A DNA stretch of 42,187 nt from Vagococcus fluvialis bH819. Its GTDB lineage: Bacteria; Bacillota; Bacilli; Lactobacillales; Vagococcaceae. Below the pieces are notes generated by a model. The model did no database searches, was not told the DNA's origin, and was given only the letters and a program-made list of their open reading frames with translations. Shown here in pieces: positions 20,472-28,559 of the stretch. Each line of letters begins with the position of its first letter. The stretch's first letter is position 1. The stretch spans positions 1 to 42,187 of the forward strand of contig NZ_FWFD01000016.1 of NCBI RefSeq assembly GCF_900163795.1. The letters run 5' to 3'. A program made the position numbers and the translations under genes.

Positions 20472-21255
20472 TTTTTTTAATTCCGATCAGGTATAAAAAA
20501 AATGTCAGAAAAAGAACCGTAAAAATGCTGGTAAAGACATATATTGGGGCAATGATTTGATTTGATACTTGCTTTGAAAATGTCGTGAAAATAAAAGAAC
20601 TTTGGTATTTAGAATTAGGAACGAAAAGAATCCATACATAATTCAAAACAAAAGGACTTAGAAAAATAAGAAAATCTTTTTTAGGTAAATACAGACTACT
20701 GGTTAAAGCGATAGAAGAAAAAATACCAGCAACTACAAAAGCAAGTAAGACATAAAACATCATGTGAATAAAAGGATGACTGTAGTATAAACTTGGAAAC
20801 AAGGTATTGGAATAAAGTAGTGGAACATTCATGTTACCATTAACAAGCATATCTACGGGTTGATTAGGTAGGAACATGAAACAGCCATAAATATTAACCA
20901 TGAGAGCAGAGGCAACGATAAAACCACCTGCAATAAAATTAAAAATAAATAAAGTAATAAAATAATCTTTTTTAAGTCCTTTACTAAAGAAGTAAGATAT
21001 TAAACCAGTCTTTTTGTCCTTACTATAAATGTTAGAAAAGGCTAAACTAGAAACAAGGGGCATAAGAAAGAAAAAAATTGTTGGTAATTCAGATGCTGTA
21101 TAAGAACCAATCCATCTTGTGTATGGATTTCCGTTATAATTAGCATTAGGTATAATATCTAAGATGACATAAAGTATGGATATCAAGTTAACAATTAATA
21201 AAGCGACATAAAAATAATAGTTTCGTAATAATCTTTTAAAAAAAAAGTTGAACAC
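20458..21255 (-). CDS. ABC-2-type membrane protein (first permease of the cassette)
   Basis: Product of 265 residues with about six membrane spans (14-35, 58-75, 100-122, 162-185, 195-212 and 235-258) and a 40-residue extracytoplasmic loop between spans three and four. YSKDKKTGLISYFFSKGLKKDYF after the second span resembles the coupling-helix region of ABC-2 permeases. It starts with GTG at 21255, behind GGAG about 9 nt upstream. It is separated from the secreted-protein gene by a hairpin terminator, so its expression probably depends on read-through. Confidence 0.8.
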   Translation of the reverse strand: MFNFFFKRLLRNYYFYVALLIVNLISILYVILDIIPNANYNGNPYTRWIGSYTASELPTIFFFLMPLVSSLAFSNIYSKDKKTGLISYFFSKGLKKDYFITLFIFNFIAGGFIVASALMVNIYGCFMFLPNQPVDMLVNGNMNVPLLYSNTLFPSLYYSHPFIHMMFYVLLAFVVAGIFSSIALTSSLYLPKKDFLIFLSPFVLNYVWILFVPNSKYQSSFIFTTFSKQVSNQIIAPIYVFTSIFTVLFLTFFLYLIGIKKNEKN

Positions 21256-21270
21256 TTCATCATCTCCTAG

Positions 21271-21316
21271 AAAAAACTTTTAGATAAGAAGTTTAAGTTG
21301 TTCTTATCTAAAAGTT
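21271..21316 (-). terminator. Hairpin between the secreted-protein gene and the ABC genes
   Basis: A perfect 16-bp stem: AACTTTTAGATAAGAA (21275-21290) with TTCTTATCTAAAAGTT (21301-21316) and a 10-nt loop. On the minus strand it is followed by a short U-run. It probably lets only part of transcription pass from the first gene into the transporter genes. Confidence 0.8.
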
Positions 21317-21330
21317 ATTTTTTTATAAAA

Positions 21331-21756
21331 TTAATATTTAACGTAATCGGGACTCCACACACCTTGAATTCTATTATTCATTCTAGGATCAGCTCCAACT
21401 TTAATGCCAGCTTCATTTCTACCATTTTCACGAACATAATTACTCATAAGAATAGTTCCTTTTTTATTGAATTGATAATAACTACCACCAGAATCGTTAG
21501 AAGCGTTACCACCATTTTTACGACCCTGTACCCAACCAGAGGCTTTATTCCCAGGATTAGATACGCTGTTTACTTTGGCATAAACATAAGAAGTTGTATT
21601 TTTTTTCCTAAATCCTGTGTGGGCATAGCCGTTAGATGTTGATGTAGGTTTTAACTCTAAAGTAAAAGAAGTATCTGAAGAGTTTGGTGCAGCAAAAACA
21701 GTTGCACCAAATAGTATGCCGCTTAAAATAGTTGAAACAAATAAAGTTTTTTTCAT
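21331..21756 (-). CDS. Secreted small protein, first gene of the ABC cassette
   Basis: Product of 141 residues with a clear signal peptide (MKKTLFVSTILSGILFGATVFA-AP, cleavage about residue 22). The mature part, about 119 residues, has no Cys and is rich in Asn, Ser, Gly, Lys and aromatics, with an ending GVWSPDYVKY; it looks like a beta-rich, basic exported protein. The layout loosely recalls DUF2712-type exported proteins that accompany ABC transporters in Bacillus; that match is from memory and weak. It is not a lactococcin-972 type by motif. The ATG follows AAAGGAG. A 12-bp palindrome lies just upstream. It could be a bacteriocin, a signal or an envelope protein handled by the adjacent transporter. 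Confidence 0.8.
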   Translation of the reverse strand: MKKTLFVSTILSGILFGATVFAAPNSSDTSFTLELKPTSTSNGYAHTGFRKKNTTSYVYAKVNSVSNPGNKASGWVQGRKNGGNASNDSGGSYYQFNKKGTILMSNYVRENGRNEAGIKVGADPRMNNRIQGVWSPDYVKY

Positions 21757-21781
21757 AATGGTTCTCCTTTATGGTTGTTTT

Positions 21782-21821
21782 AAACGATCGTTTTTTAATT
21801 AACTCGTTATCAAAAATTATA
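21782..21821 (-). promoter_or_regulatory. Candidate promoter -10 and 12-bp palindromic operator of the cassette
   Basis: On the minus strand TATAAT (21816-21821) is followed 22 nt later by the perfect palindrome AAACGATCGTTT (21782-21793), which lies between the -10 and the ribosome binding site of the secreted-protein gene. Such placement fits a repressor operator. No good -35 is visible. Confidence 0.4.
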
Positions 21822-21931
21822 AACCATAACCAGCGTTATTAATTTTTTCTTAGGGAAATTAAAAAAAAATTAAGAATAGTTTTTTTTAGATAGAAATAAA
21901 AAACAAGATATGAAAATTAAGAAAAGTTAAA

Positions 21932-22260
21932 TTAAATCATTAAAGTAGTGGTATTGATATTAGGAGGGACTCCAATTGTATCCTCTTGATCGATAGACCA
22001 ATCAATCACAACTGTAATTTTCTTTTCTAGATCGTTGGCTAAAGCAAGAGGAGTCACGACTCCAACATGAATTCCAAGCAATTCAAATAAGGTTTCTTCT
22101 GATAAAAAAAGGTGTTTTTCATCAGGAAGAATCACTAAATAAATTCATTTGCCTTTTTTAGCTTTTAAGACTAAATTTTTTACTTGCGGCCCTGGTTAAT
22201 CAAAAGGCACATTCTTAACAGAAGTAATCACCAGATGATCCACGCGTTGATAAAGGACAT
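21932..22260 (-). pseudogene. Prolyl-tRNA deacylase (PrdX/YbaK-type) remnant
   Basis: The minus-strand frame encodes PGPQVKNLVLKAKKGK, IYLVILPDEK and ELLGIHVGVVTPLALANDLEKKITVVID, the diagnostic order of the YbaK/PrdX editing domain, which removes mischarged amino acids from tRNA-Pro. It is broken by a TAA (22196-22198) and a TGA (22145-22147), lacks about a dozen residues after PDEK compared with the family, and ends early at NTTTLMI. The 5' end cannot be placed. The 67-codon open frame at 21932-22135 is only its distal part. Confidence 0.75.
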
Positions 22261-22309
22261 TTGAATACGGTTTTTATAAAAAAATACCCAAAAGGATTTG
22301 CGTTTAAAA

Positions 22310-22338
22310 TTGTCAAAACCACCTAATTATGCTATTAT
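22310..22338 (+). promoter_or_regulatory. mnmE promoter
   Basis: TTGTCA (22310-22315), a 17-nt spacer and TATTAT (22333-22338), with TGC just before the -10. It is 120 nt upstream of the mnmE start. Confidence 0.75.
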
Positions 22339-22370
22339 TTTAATGAATCTAAATACAAGAGGGCAGTCAA

Positions 22371-22427
22371 AGTGCGTCTCTACTTTTTTTTGTATGGTCA
22401 AAAAAGGGTGGAGTAGGCGCTTTTTTA
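22371..22427 (+). terminator. Leader terminator or attenuator before mnmE
   Basis: Arm 22371-22390 (AGTGCGTCTCTACTTTTTTT) pairs with 22401-22421 (AAAAAGGGTGGAGTAGGCGCT) through AGTGC/GCGCT, CTCTAC/GTGGAG and a T/A run, followed by TTTTTT. It lies between the mnmE promoter and gene, so it can end an ~80-nt leader RNA. Confidence 0.6.
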
Positions 22428-22459
22428 TATGCATTTTTTTAAGAAAGGACGCATTTTAC

Positions 22460-23854
22460 ATGAATATAACCAAAGAATTTGATACGATTGCTGCTATTTC
22501 GACGCCACCTGGTGAAGGGGCGATTAGCATTGTCCGCATGAGCGGGGACATGGCAGTAACGATTGCTGATAAGATTAGTGCTTATAAATATAAAAAATTA
22601 ATGGAAGTACCAACACACACGATTCATTATGGTCACATTATGGATCCTGATACAGAGCAGATTTTAGATGAAGTCATGTTTTCTATCATGCTAGAACCAA
22701 AAACATTTACAAGAGAAAACATTGTAGAAATTAACTGTCATGGTGGAATGGTCGTTGCCAACCAAGTCTTACAATTATTATTAAGACAAGGGGCTCGATT
22801 AGCTGAACCGGGAGAATTTACAAAACGTGCTTTCTTAAATGGTCGCATGGATTTGTCTCAAGCCGAAGCCGTGATGGATTTAATTCAAGCAAAAACAGAT
22901 GAATCAATGAAGCTTGCTTTGAACCAGTTAGATGGAAAATTATCCGGTTTGATAAAAGAGTTGCGTCACCATATTTTACAAGCTTTAGCTCAAGTAGAAG
23001 TTAATATTGATTACCCAGAGTATGACGATGTGGAAGAGATGACAGCTAACTTGATGAAAGAAAAAGCAGGACAAGTTAAGGGATCGATTGATCATTTATT
23101 AATGACGGCTAAACAAGGTAAGATTTTACGTGAAGGGTTGTCTACAGCGATTATTGGTCGTCCTAATGTAGGAAAATCAAGTCTACTAAACTACTTACTT
23201 CAAGAAGATAAAGCCATTGTGACTGAAATTGCTGGAACAACGCGTGATGTTATAGAAGAATACGTGAACGTTCGAGGTGTGCCACTTAAATTAATCGATA
23301 CTGCTGGTATTCGTGAGACAGAGGATATTGTGGAAAAAATCGGTGTGGAAAGAAGTCGTAAAGCTTTAAATGAAGCGGACTTAATTCTATTAGTTCTTAA
23401 TCAAAGTGAAGCTTTAACACCGATGGATATCGAATTATTGTCTTTAACAAAAGGCATGAACCGTATGATTCTTTTAAATAAAATGGATTTAGAAACGAAG
23501 TTAGATCGTGAAGCTTTAGATGAGTTACTAGATAATGATACAGTACTGAGCGTTTCAGTTACTTCTAGTGAAGGGATTGAAACCTTAGAACAAGCCATTA
23601 AAGATAGGTTCTTTTCAAATTCAGGAAAAGAAAAAGATGCCACATATATTTCTAATTCACGTCACATCGCCTTGTTAGAACAAGCGAATATGGCATTAGA
23701 TGAAGTGTTAGAGGGAATAGAAGCAGGGATGCCTGTTGACTTATTGCAAATTGATATGACACGTAGCTGGGATTTACTAGGTGAGATTATTGGAGATAGC
23801 GTTCAAGATGAATTAATTACACAATTATTTAGCCAATTCTGTTTAGGTAAATAG
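22460..23854 (+). CDS. mnmE: tRNA-modifying GTPase MnmE (TrmE)
   Basis: Product of 464 residues from the ATG at 22460 ([26 protein letters not shown]), with AAGAAAGGA upstream; the frame is open further 5' but that covers the promoter and leader hairpin. With MnmG it installs the carboxymethylaminomethyl group on wobble U34 of certain tRNAs. The N-terminal folate-binding domain is about 1-118, the helical domain then encloses a G domain with GRPNVGKS (233-240), DTAGIRET and NKMD, and the C-terminal motif FCLGK (460-464) carries the conserved Cys461. mnmG follows 16 nt later. Confidence 0.97.
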   Translation: MNITKEFDTIAAISTPPGEGAISIVRMSGDMAVTIADKISAYKYKKLMEVPTHTIHYGHIMDPDTEQILDEVMFSIMLEPKTFTRENIVEINCHGGMVVANQVLQLLLRQGARLAEPGEFTKRAFLNGRMDLSQAEAVMDLIQAKTDESMKLALNQLDGKLSGLIKELRHHILQALAQVEVNIDYPEYDDVEEMTANLMKEKAGQVKGSIDHLLMTAKQGKILREGLSTAIIGRPNVGKSSLLNYLLQEDKAIVTEIAGTTRDVIEEYVNVRGVPLKLIDTAGIRETEDIVEKIGVERSRKALNEADLILLVLNQSEALTPMDIELLSLTKGMNRMILLNKMDLETKLDREALDELLDNDTVLSVSVTSSEGIETLEQAIKDRFFSNSGKEKDATYISNSRHIALLEQANMALDEVLEGIEAGMPVDLLQIDMTRSWDLLGEIIGDSVQDELITQLFSQFCLGK

Positions 23855-23870
23855 TAAGGGAGATAAAAGA

Positions 23871-25772
23871 ATGGAAAACAAAACACAATATGATGTTATC
23901 GTTGTTGGTGGGGGACATGCTGGTTCAGAAGCCTCACTATCAGCTGCAAGAATGGGAATGAAAACACTTCTTGTAACACTTAACTTAGATATTATTGGCT
24001 TTATGCCATGTAACCCATCCATTGGAGGACCAGCAAAAGGCGTGGTCGTTCGTGAGATTGATGCTTTAGGTGGTGAAATGGGTCGTAATATTGATAAAAC
24101 CTATATCCAAATGAGGATGTTAAATACAGGTAAAGGTCCAGCCGTAAGAGCATTGCGTGCTCAAGCTGATAAATTTGCCTATCAAACAGAACTCAAACAT
24201 ACCCTTGAAAAACAGGAAAACCTAGATTTACGTCAAGGAATTGTGGAAAAACTAATCGTTGAAGATGATGTCGTTAAAGGGGTAGAAATCACAACAGGAT
24301 CAAAATTCTACAGTAAAGCAGTTATTATTACAGCGGGTACAGCTCTTCGTGGTGAGATTATTATTGGTGAATTAAAATATTCTTCAGGACCAAATAATTC
24401 ATTACCAGCCATTGGTTTAGCTGACCATTTAAAAGAGCTTGGATTAGAGATTGAACGGTTTAAAACAGGAACGCCACCTCGTGTGAAATCAAGTTCGATT
24501 AATTATGATGTAACGGAAATTCAACCGGGAGATACAAAACCTAACCATTTTAGTTTTGAAACAGCAGATGAAAAGTACAAACAAGAGCAGCTACCATGCT
24601 GGTTAACCTATACCAATTTAGATACTCATGAAGTCATTAGAGAAAATCTACACCGTGCCCCGATGTTCACTGGAATTGTTGAAGGAGTTGGCGCGCGTTA
24701 TTGTCCGTCGATTGAAGACAAGGTGGTTCGCTTTAGCGACAAACCAAGACATCAAATTTTCTTAGAACCAGAAGGCGCTAATACAGAAGAAGTTTATGTT
24801 CAAGGTTTATCAACTTCTTTACCAGAAGACGTACAACATGATATTGTTCGTAGTGTGGCAGGTCTTGAAAATGCCGAAATCATGCGTAGTGGTTACGCCA
24901 TTGAGTATGATGTGGTTGTTCCTCATCAATTAAGACCAACCCTAGAAACGATGAAAATTGAAGGCTTATATACAGCGGGGCAAACTAATGGAACCTCTGG
25001 GTATGAAGAAGCAGCTTGCCAAGGTTTAATGGCAGGAATCAATGCTGCCTTAAAAATTCAAGGCAAAGACCCACTTGTATTAAAAAGAAGTGATGCGTAT
25101 ATCGGTGTGTTAATCGATGATTTAGTGACGAAAGGAACGAATGAACCTTACCGCTTACTAACATCTCGTGCAGAATATCGTTTGTTATTACGTCACGATA
25201 ATGCAGATTTACGTTTAACAGAGATGGGACACGAGATTGGTTTAGCAGACGAAGAACGTTATACTGATTATGTAGGGAAAAAAGCGATGGTTGAAGCAGA
25301 GATGGCTCGTTTAGAGAAAGTGCGTTTGAAACCAACCAAAGAATTACAAGCTTATTTAGCAGAAAAAAACAGTGCTGAATTAAAAGATGGTATTTTAGCA
25401 GCGGATTTATTAAAACGTCCAGAACTTTCTTACCAAGATATCGCCAAATTCGCAGGAGAAGAAAGCTTAACTGTCCCACGTTATGTGTACGAACAAGTGG
25501 AAATTCAAGTGAAATATGCAGGCTATATTAAGAAAGTAAATGACAAAGTAGAGAAGTTAAAACGCATGGAAGCTAAACGTATTCCAGATAATATTGACTA
25601 TACCAAAGTGAATAGTTTAGCCACAGAAGCAGTGCAAAAATTAGAAAAAATTCGCCCAGAAACGATTGCTCAAGCCAGTCGAATCAGTGGGGTGAACCCA
25701 GCAGATATTAGTATTTTGATGGTTTATATTGAAAAAGGTAAAATTGCGAAGAAAGATAGTGAAAAGGCTTAG
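23871..25772 (+). CDS. mnmG: tRNA uridine 5-carboxymethylaminomethyl modification enzyme MnmG (GidA)
   Basis: Product of 633 residues. The FAD-binding partner of MnmE in wobble-uridine modification. The N-terminal dinucleotide fold reads [19 protein letters not shown] (about 12-30), followed by the family signature [13 protein letters not shown] and, later, the second signature [20 protein letters not shown]. The C-terminal helical domain, needed for MnmE and tRNA contact, ends in [18 protein letters not shown]. It is cotranscribed with mnmE and followed by a hairpin terminator that begins within its stop region. Confidence 0.97.
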   Translation: MENKTQYDVIVVGGGHAGSEASLSAARMGMKTLLVTLNLDIIGFMPCNPSIGGPAKGVVVREIDALGGEMGRNIDKTYIQMRMLNTGKGPAVRALRAQADKFAYQTELKHTLEKQENLDLRQGIVEKLIVEDDVVKGVEITTGSKFYSKAVIITAGTALRGEIIIGELKYSSGPNNSLPAIGLADHLKELGLEIERFKTGTPPRVKSSSINYDVTEIQPGDTKPNHFSFETADEKYKQEQLPCWLTYTNLDTHEVIRENLHRAPMFTGIVEGVGARYCPSIEDKVVRFSDKPRHQIFLEPEGANTEEVYVQGLSTSLPEDVQHDIVRSVAGLENAEIMRSGYAIEYDVVVPHQLRPTLETMKIEGLYTAGQTNGTSGYEEAACQGLMAGINAALKIQGKDPLVLKRSDAYIGVLIDDLVTKGTNEPYRLLTSRAEYRLLLRHDNADLRLTEMGHEIGLADEERYTDYVGKKAMVEAEMARLEKVRLKPTKELQAYLAEKNSAELKDGILAADLLKRPELSYQDIAKFAGEESLTVPRYVYEQVEIQVKYAGYIKKVNDKVEKLKRMEAKRIPDNIDYTKVNSLATEAVQKLEKIRPETIAQASRISGVNPADISILMVYIEKGKIAKKDSEKA

Positions 25773-25790
25773 TGATAAGCCTTTTTCTTA
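25762..25790 (+). terminator. mnmG rho-independent terminator
   Basis: AAAAGGCTTA (25762-25771) / TAAGCCTTTT (25776-25785), loop GTGA, then T residues. The stem overlaps the mnmG stop codon. It separates mnmG from the inserted AlbA-type gene. Confidence 0.85.
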
Positions 25791-25835
25791 TGCCTAAAAT
25801 CGGTGAATGATAAACTTTTTGAACACTAGTAATCC

Positions 25836-25864
25836 TTAACATAAATATTATTTTTGTGTATACT
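25836..25864 (+). promoter_or_regulatory. Promoter of the AlbA-type gene
   Basis: TTAACA (25836-25841), 17-nt spacer, TATACT (25859-25864), 31 nt before the start codon. Confidence 0.7.
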
Positions 25865-25895
25865 TATTAAGTAGTGTTACTCAAGGAGGATTCTG

Positions 25896-27326
25896 ATGAA
25901 AAATCAACAGATTAAAGAATTTATAAATAGTAAAGAGAATAGATTTTTTGATAGAAAAAGCGCTAGAATAGCACCTAAAGATATTATTAGACATATCATC
26001 GGGTTTTCCAATGCGTCAGGAGGTAAACTAGTTATTGGAATTGAAGATAATGGCGAAATATCAGGTTTTAATTATGAAAAGGCTAATTCGATAGAATCTT
26101 TTAGAGAAAGTATTTACATGTATACTAAACCAACACCGATTTTTGAATTTAATGAAATTAATGTTATAAACAAAAATGGAATAGAAGATAAAGTCCTTGT
26201 AATAGATGTAGAAGTCAGTACGGACAGTGTTATTAGTAATAATAAGGAAGAATGTTTTTTACGAATGGGCGATAATACAAAAAAATTGAATCACAAGCAA
26301 ATAACACAGTTAGAATATGATAAAGGGCAAAGAAGTTTTGAGGATGAACTTGTAAGACAAAGCAGTTTAGAAGATATAGATGAAGTGTTACTGAATAGAT
26401 ATAAAGAACATCGTAATTGTTTACATCTGAGTAGTGTTCAATTGTTAGAGGCACGGGGATTTATGAGAAATGGAGAAATTACAAATGCGGGTATTCTTTT
26501 ATTCGGTAAGAACACTTTTAAGTATTTACCGAATTGTAGATTGAGATTCATACGATATGATGGTTTGAAAAGTATGACAGGAAAAAGAATGAATATTATA
26601 AAGCAGTTTGACTATGAAGATCCGATACCTTTATTAATAGAAAACGCAGCCAGAGATATAAAAGCACAACTAAGAGATTTTCAATATTTAGGTGATGATG
26701 GAATGTTTAAGAAGATTTCTGAATATCCTGAATTCGCGTGGTTTGAGGGAATTGTAAATGCGGTAACGCACAGAAATTATTCATTTAGAGGAGATCATGT
26801 TCGTGTAGAAATGTATGATGACAGATTAGAGATACATAGTCCTGGCGACTTACCGAACATAGTGACAATAGATAATATGCGTAAAACTAGATATTCTAGA
26901 AATCCGAGAATAGCTAGAATACTAACTGAATTTGGATGGGTAAGAGAAATGAATGAAGGAGTTAATCGGATTTATGATGAAATGGAATCCTTCTTCTTAA
27001 AAGAACCAGTTTATAGTGAACCAGAGAACAATTCAGTCCTTTTAGTTTTAGAAAACAATATTTTATCTAGAACGTTACGAACATCAGAAAGACTCGATGA
27101 TTATATAAAGAATACTTACAAGGAGGATTTAGATGATGGTGAATTAGCTATAATAGTTTATCTATACAATGAACATAAAATAAATGTTACACAAGCAGCG
27201 AGTGTACTAAATAAAAGCAAAAGTTATTCTAGAGGAATTTTAAAAAAGATGTTCAATAAAAATCTAATAGAGTGGCATGGATCAAGTTTTAGTGATCCAA
27301 CTCAACACTACAGTTTAACAAAGTAG
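25896..27326 (+). CDS. Schlafen AlbA_2-domain / GHKL-type putative regulator
   Basis: Product of 476 residues. The N-terminal part (about 14-135) has the AlbA_2 pattern: ENRFFDRKSARI, IIGFSNASGGKLVIGIEDNGEISGF and a C-terminal CFLRMGDNTKKL. The centre (about 280-345) has a GHKL ATPase-like fold with FEGIVNAVTHRNY (283-295) and MYDDRLEIHSPGDLP. The last ~75 residues look like a winged helix (INVTQAASVLNKSKSYSRGILKKM). This domain order is found in proteins often called RecG-like helicase-related or putative transcriptional regulators, with unproven roles in gene control or phage defence. The ATG has AAGGAGG 7 nt upstream. ATA and AGA codons are noticeably more frequent than in mnmG or parA, and the gene splits the usual mnmG-rsmG pair, both signs of acquisition. 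Confidence 0.85.
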   Translation: MKNQQIKEFINSKENRFFDRKSARIAPKDIIRHIIGFSNASGGKLVIGIEDNGEISGFNYEKANSIESFRESIYMYTKPTPIFEFNEINVINKNGIEDKVLVIDVEVSTDSVISNNKEECFLRMGDNTKKLNHKQITQLEYDKGQRSFEDELVRQSSLEDIDEVLLNRYKEHRNCLHLSSVQLLEARGFMRNGEITNAGILLFGKNTFKYLPNCRLRFIRYDGLKSMTGKRMNIIKQFDYEDPIPLLIENAARDIKAQLRDFQYLGDDGMFKKISEYPEFAWFEGIVNAVTHRNYSFRGDHVRVEMYDDRLEIHSPGDLPNIVTIDNMRKTRYSRNPRIARILTEFGWVREMNEGVNRIYDEMESFFLKEPVYSEPENNSVLLVLENNILSRTLRTSERLDDYIKNTYKEDLDDGELAIIVYLYNEHKINVTQAASVLNKSKSYSRGILKKMFNKNLIEWHGSSFSDPTQHYSLTK

Positions 27327-27380
27327 GGTAAAGTAGGGTAAAGTAGGGTAAAGTAGGGTAAAGTAGGGTAAAGTAGGGTA
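27321..27380. repeat. Six tandem copies of a 10-bp repeat (AAGTAGGGTA)
   Basis: Six identical, uninterrupted 10-mers. The stop codon of the AlbA-type gene (TAG, 27324-27326) is inside the first copy. The array ends 15 bp before the parS-like site. One unit is close to one helical turn. Confidence 0.98.
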
Positions 27381-27395
27381 GATGATACTCTAAAA

Positions 27396-27411
27396 TGTTT
27401 CACATGAAACA
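27396..27411. promoter_or_regulatory. parS-like ParB-binding site
   Basis: TGTTTCACATGAAACA differs from the conserved bacterial parS TGTTTCACGTGAAACA at one central base. It is about 1.2 kb upstream of parA-parB, as expected. The palindrome extends to AAATGTTTCA/TGAAACATTT and is followed by T residues, so it could also act as a terminator for the preceding gene. Confidence 0.8.
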
Positions 27412-27493
27412 TTTTTTTATAATTGTAATTCTTAGACGAAGTGAAATCTTCATGCTAAAATGAGGTAAGTCAATTATATAGGAGGCACTTTTT

Positions 27494-27658
27494 ATGAGCA
27501 AATGGTATGAAAAGAAACGATATTTAGTCCCTATTTCAATTATTGCTAGCGCTTTTGGTATTGCATGGGTTGGTAGTCTATTAGGAGAAAAAAGTGAACC
27601 TGAGTTTAATCCAGACTATTATAAGAAAAAAGAGGCACCTATTTTTATAAAAAAATAA
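27494..27658 (+). CDS. Small single-span membrane protein, unknown
   Basis: A 54-residue protein, MSKWYEKKRYLVPISIIASA..., with an AGGAGG ribosome binding site 8 nt before the ATG. A basic N-terminus is followed by one hydrophobic span (about residues 11-30, LVPISIIASAFGIAWVGSLL) and a charged tail (EFNPDYYKKKEAPIFIKK), suggesting the tail is outside. It has its own terminator (27666-27697). I do not recognise the family. It lies between parS and rsmG, where relatives usually have no gene; good translation signals argue that it is real. Confidence 0.7.
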   Translation: MSKWYEKKRYLVPISIIASAFGIAWVGSLLGEKSEPEFNPDYYKKKEAPIFIKK

Positions 27659-27665
27659 TCAAAAG

Positions 27666-27697
27666 AAAACTTACAGTTAAAAAATTGTAAGTTTTTT
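27666..27697 (+). terminator. Terminator of the small membrane protein gene
   Basis: AAAACTTACA (27666-27675) / TGTAAGTTTT (27686-27695) then further T residues. Confidence 0.85.
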
Positions 27698-27758
27698 ATT
27701 ATCGATTGAAGACAAAGCATTGAATTTTGACTTTATTTGCGTTAGAGTAGAGATATCC

Positions 27759-27778
27759 GTGAAACATTTTTGTTTCAC
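27759..27778 (+). promoter_or_regulatory. Everted parS-like hairpin in the rsmG leader
   Basis: GTGAAACA, loop TTTT, TGTTTCAC: an 8-bp perfect stem whose arms are exactly the two parS half-sites in outward order. It ends 4 nt before the GAGGAG ribosome binding site of rsmG. As RNA it would form a stable hairpin next to that site. Confidence 0.6.
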
Positions 27779-27794
27779 AATGAGGAGAAGTGTA

Positions 27795-28514
27795 ATGAAA
27801 CCAGAAATTTTTAGACAAGAACTTGCTAAAATAGGTATTGAGTTGTCAGATACCCAAATGAAGCAGTTTCACCGTTATTATGAATTATTAGTTGAATGGA
27901 ATGAAAAAATTAATTTAACAGCTATTACTGATTTAGAAGAAGTTTACTTAAAACATTTTTATGATTCGATTACTTTAGCGATTAGTTTAGACTTTAAAAA
28001 TGAAAATTATTCTTTATGTGATGTTGGATCAGGTGCAGGATTTCCGAGTATACCAATAAAAATTGTTTATCCGAATTTAAACATATCTATTGTGGATTCT
28101 TTGAATAAGCGAATTAAATTTCTAACCTTATTATGTGAAGAATTACATTTAGAAAATGTTAATTTATACCATGATAGAGCAGAAATGTTTGGACAAAATA
28201 AGATTCACAGAGAAGCCTATGATTTAGTCACAGCAAGAGCGGTAGCTAGATTAAATGTCTTATCAGAATTATGTATACCACTTGTTAAAAAAGGTGGTAA
28301 ATTTTTAGCACTAAAAGCAGCCAAGAGTGAAGAAGAAGTGATTGAAAGTAAAAAAGCAATTGCGATTTTAGGAGGTAAGCTAGTAGAAGAAGTTGAAATA
28401 GTTTTACCTTTTAATGAAGATAAACGGTATGTTGTAGTAATTGAAAAGAAAAAAGAAACACCTAAAAAATATCCAAGAAAACCAGGGACACCCAATAAAA
28501 GTCCCTTAATGTAG
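27795..28514 (+). CDS. rsmG: 16S rRNA (guanine-527-N7)-methyltransferase RsmG (GidB)
   Basis: Product of 239 residues from the ATG at 27795 ([21 protein letters not shown]), which follows GAGGAG; the frame is open 25 codons further upstream but this would run through the hairpin. The enzyme uses S-adenosylmethionine to methylate G527 of 16S rRNA. The SAM-binding loop reads [15 protein letters not shown], followed by the acidic strand end [12 protein letters not shown], then [12 protein letters not shown] and [10 protein letters not shown], all typical. Loss of function gives low-level streptomycin resistance in other bacteria. The C-terminal tail ([15 protein letters not shown]) is standard. 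parA follows 45 nt later. Confidence 0.97.
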   Translation: MKPEIFRQELAKIGIELSDTQMKQFHRYYELLVEWNEKINLTAITDLEEVYLKHFYDSITLAISLDFKNENYSLCDVGSGAGFPSIPIKIVYPNLNISIVDSLNKRIKFLTLLCEELHLENVNLYHDRAEMFGQNKIHREAYDLVTARAVARLNVLSELCIPLVKKGGKFLALKAAKSEEEVIESKKAIAILGGKLVEEVEIVLPFNEDKRYVVVIEKKKETPKKYPRKPGTPNKSPLM

Positions 28515-28559
28515 TCAATCAGTACAAAATTTAGAGTGATAAATATTGGAGGAAGTACG

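Noticed and set aside
21298-21642. Plus-strand open frame opposite the secreted-protein gene
   Set aside because: Antisense shadow without a start signal; the minus strand has a signal peptide, ribosome binding site and promoter elements.
21331-21756. Lactococcin-972-type bacteriocin
   Set aside because: The Trp/Tyr/His-rich core expected for that family is missing, and the mature part is too long.
22145-22198. Stop codons in the PrdX frame as recoding (for example selenocysteine)
   Set aside because: One is TAA, no SECIS-like structure is seen, and internal deletions show a pseudogene.
27321-27380. CRISPR array
   Set aside because: Perfect 10-bp tandem repeats with no spacers and no cas genes.
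27759-27778. Functional second parS
   Set aside because: Half-sites are in the wrong relative orientation and 4 nt apart; kept as a separate finding, not called parS.
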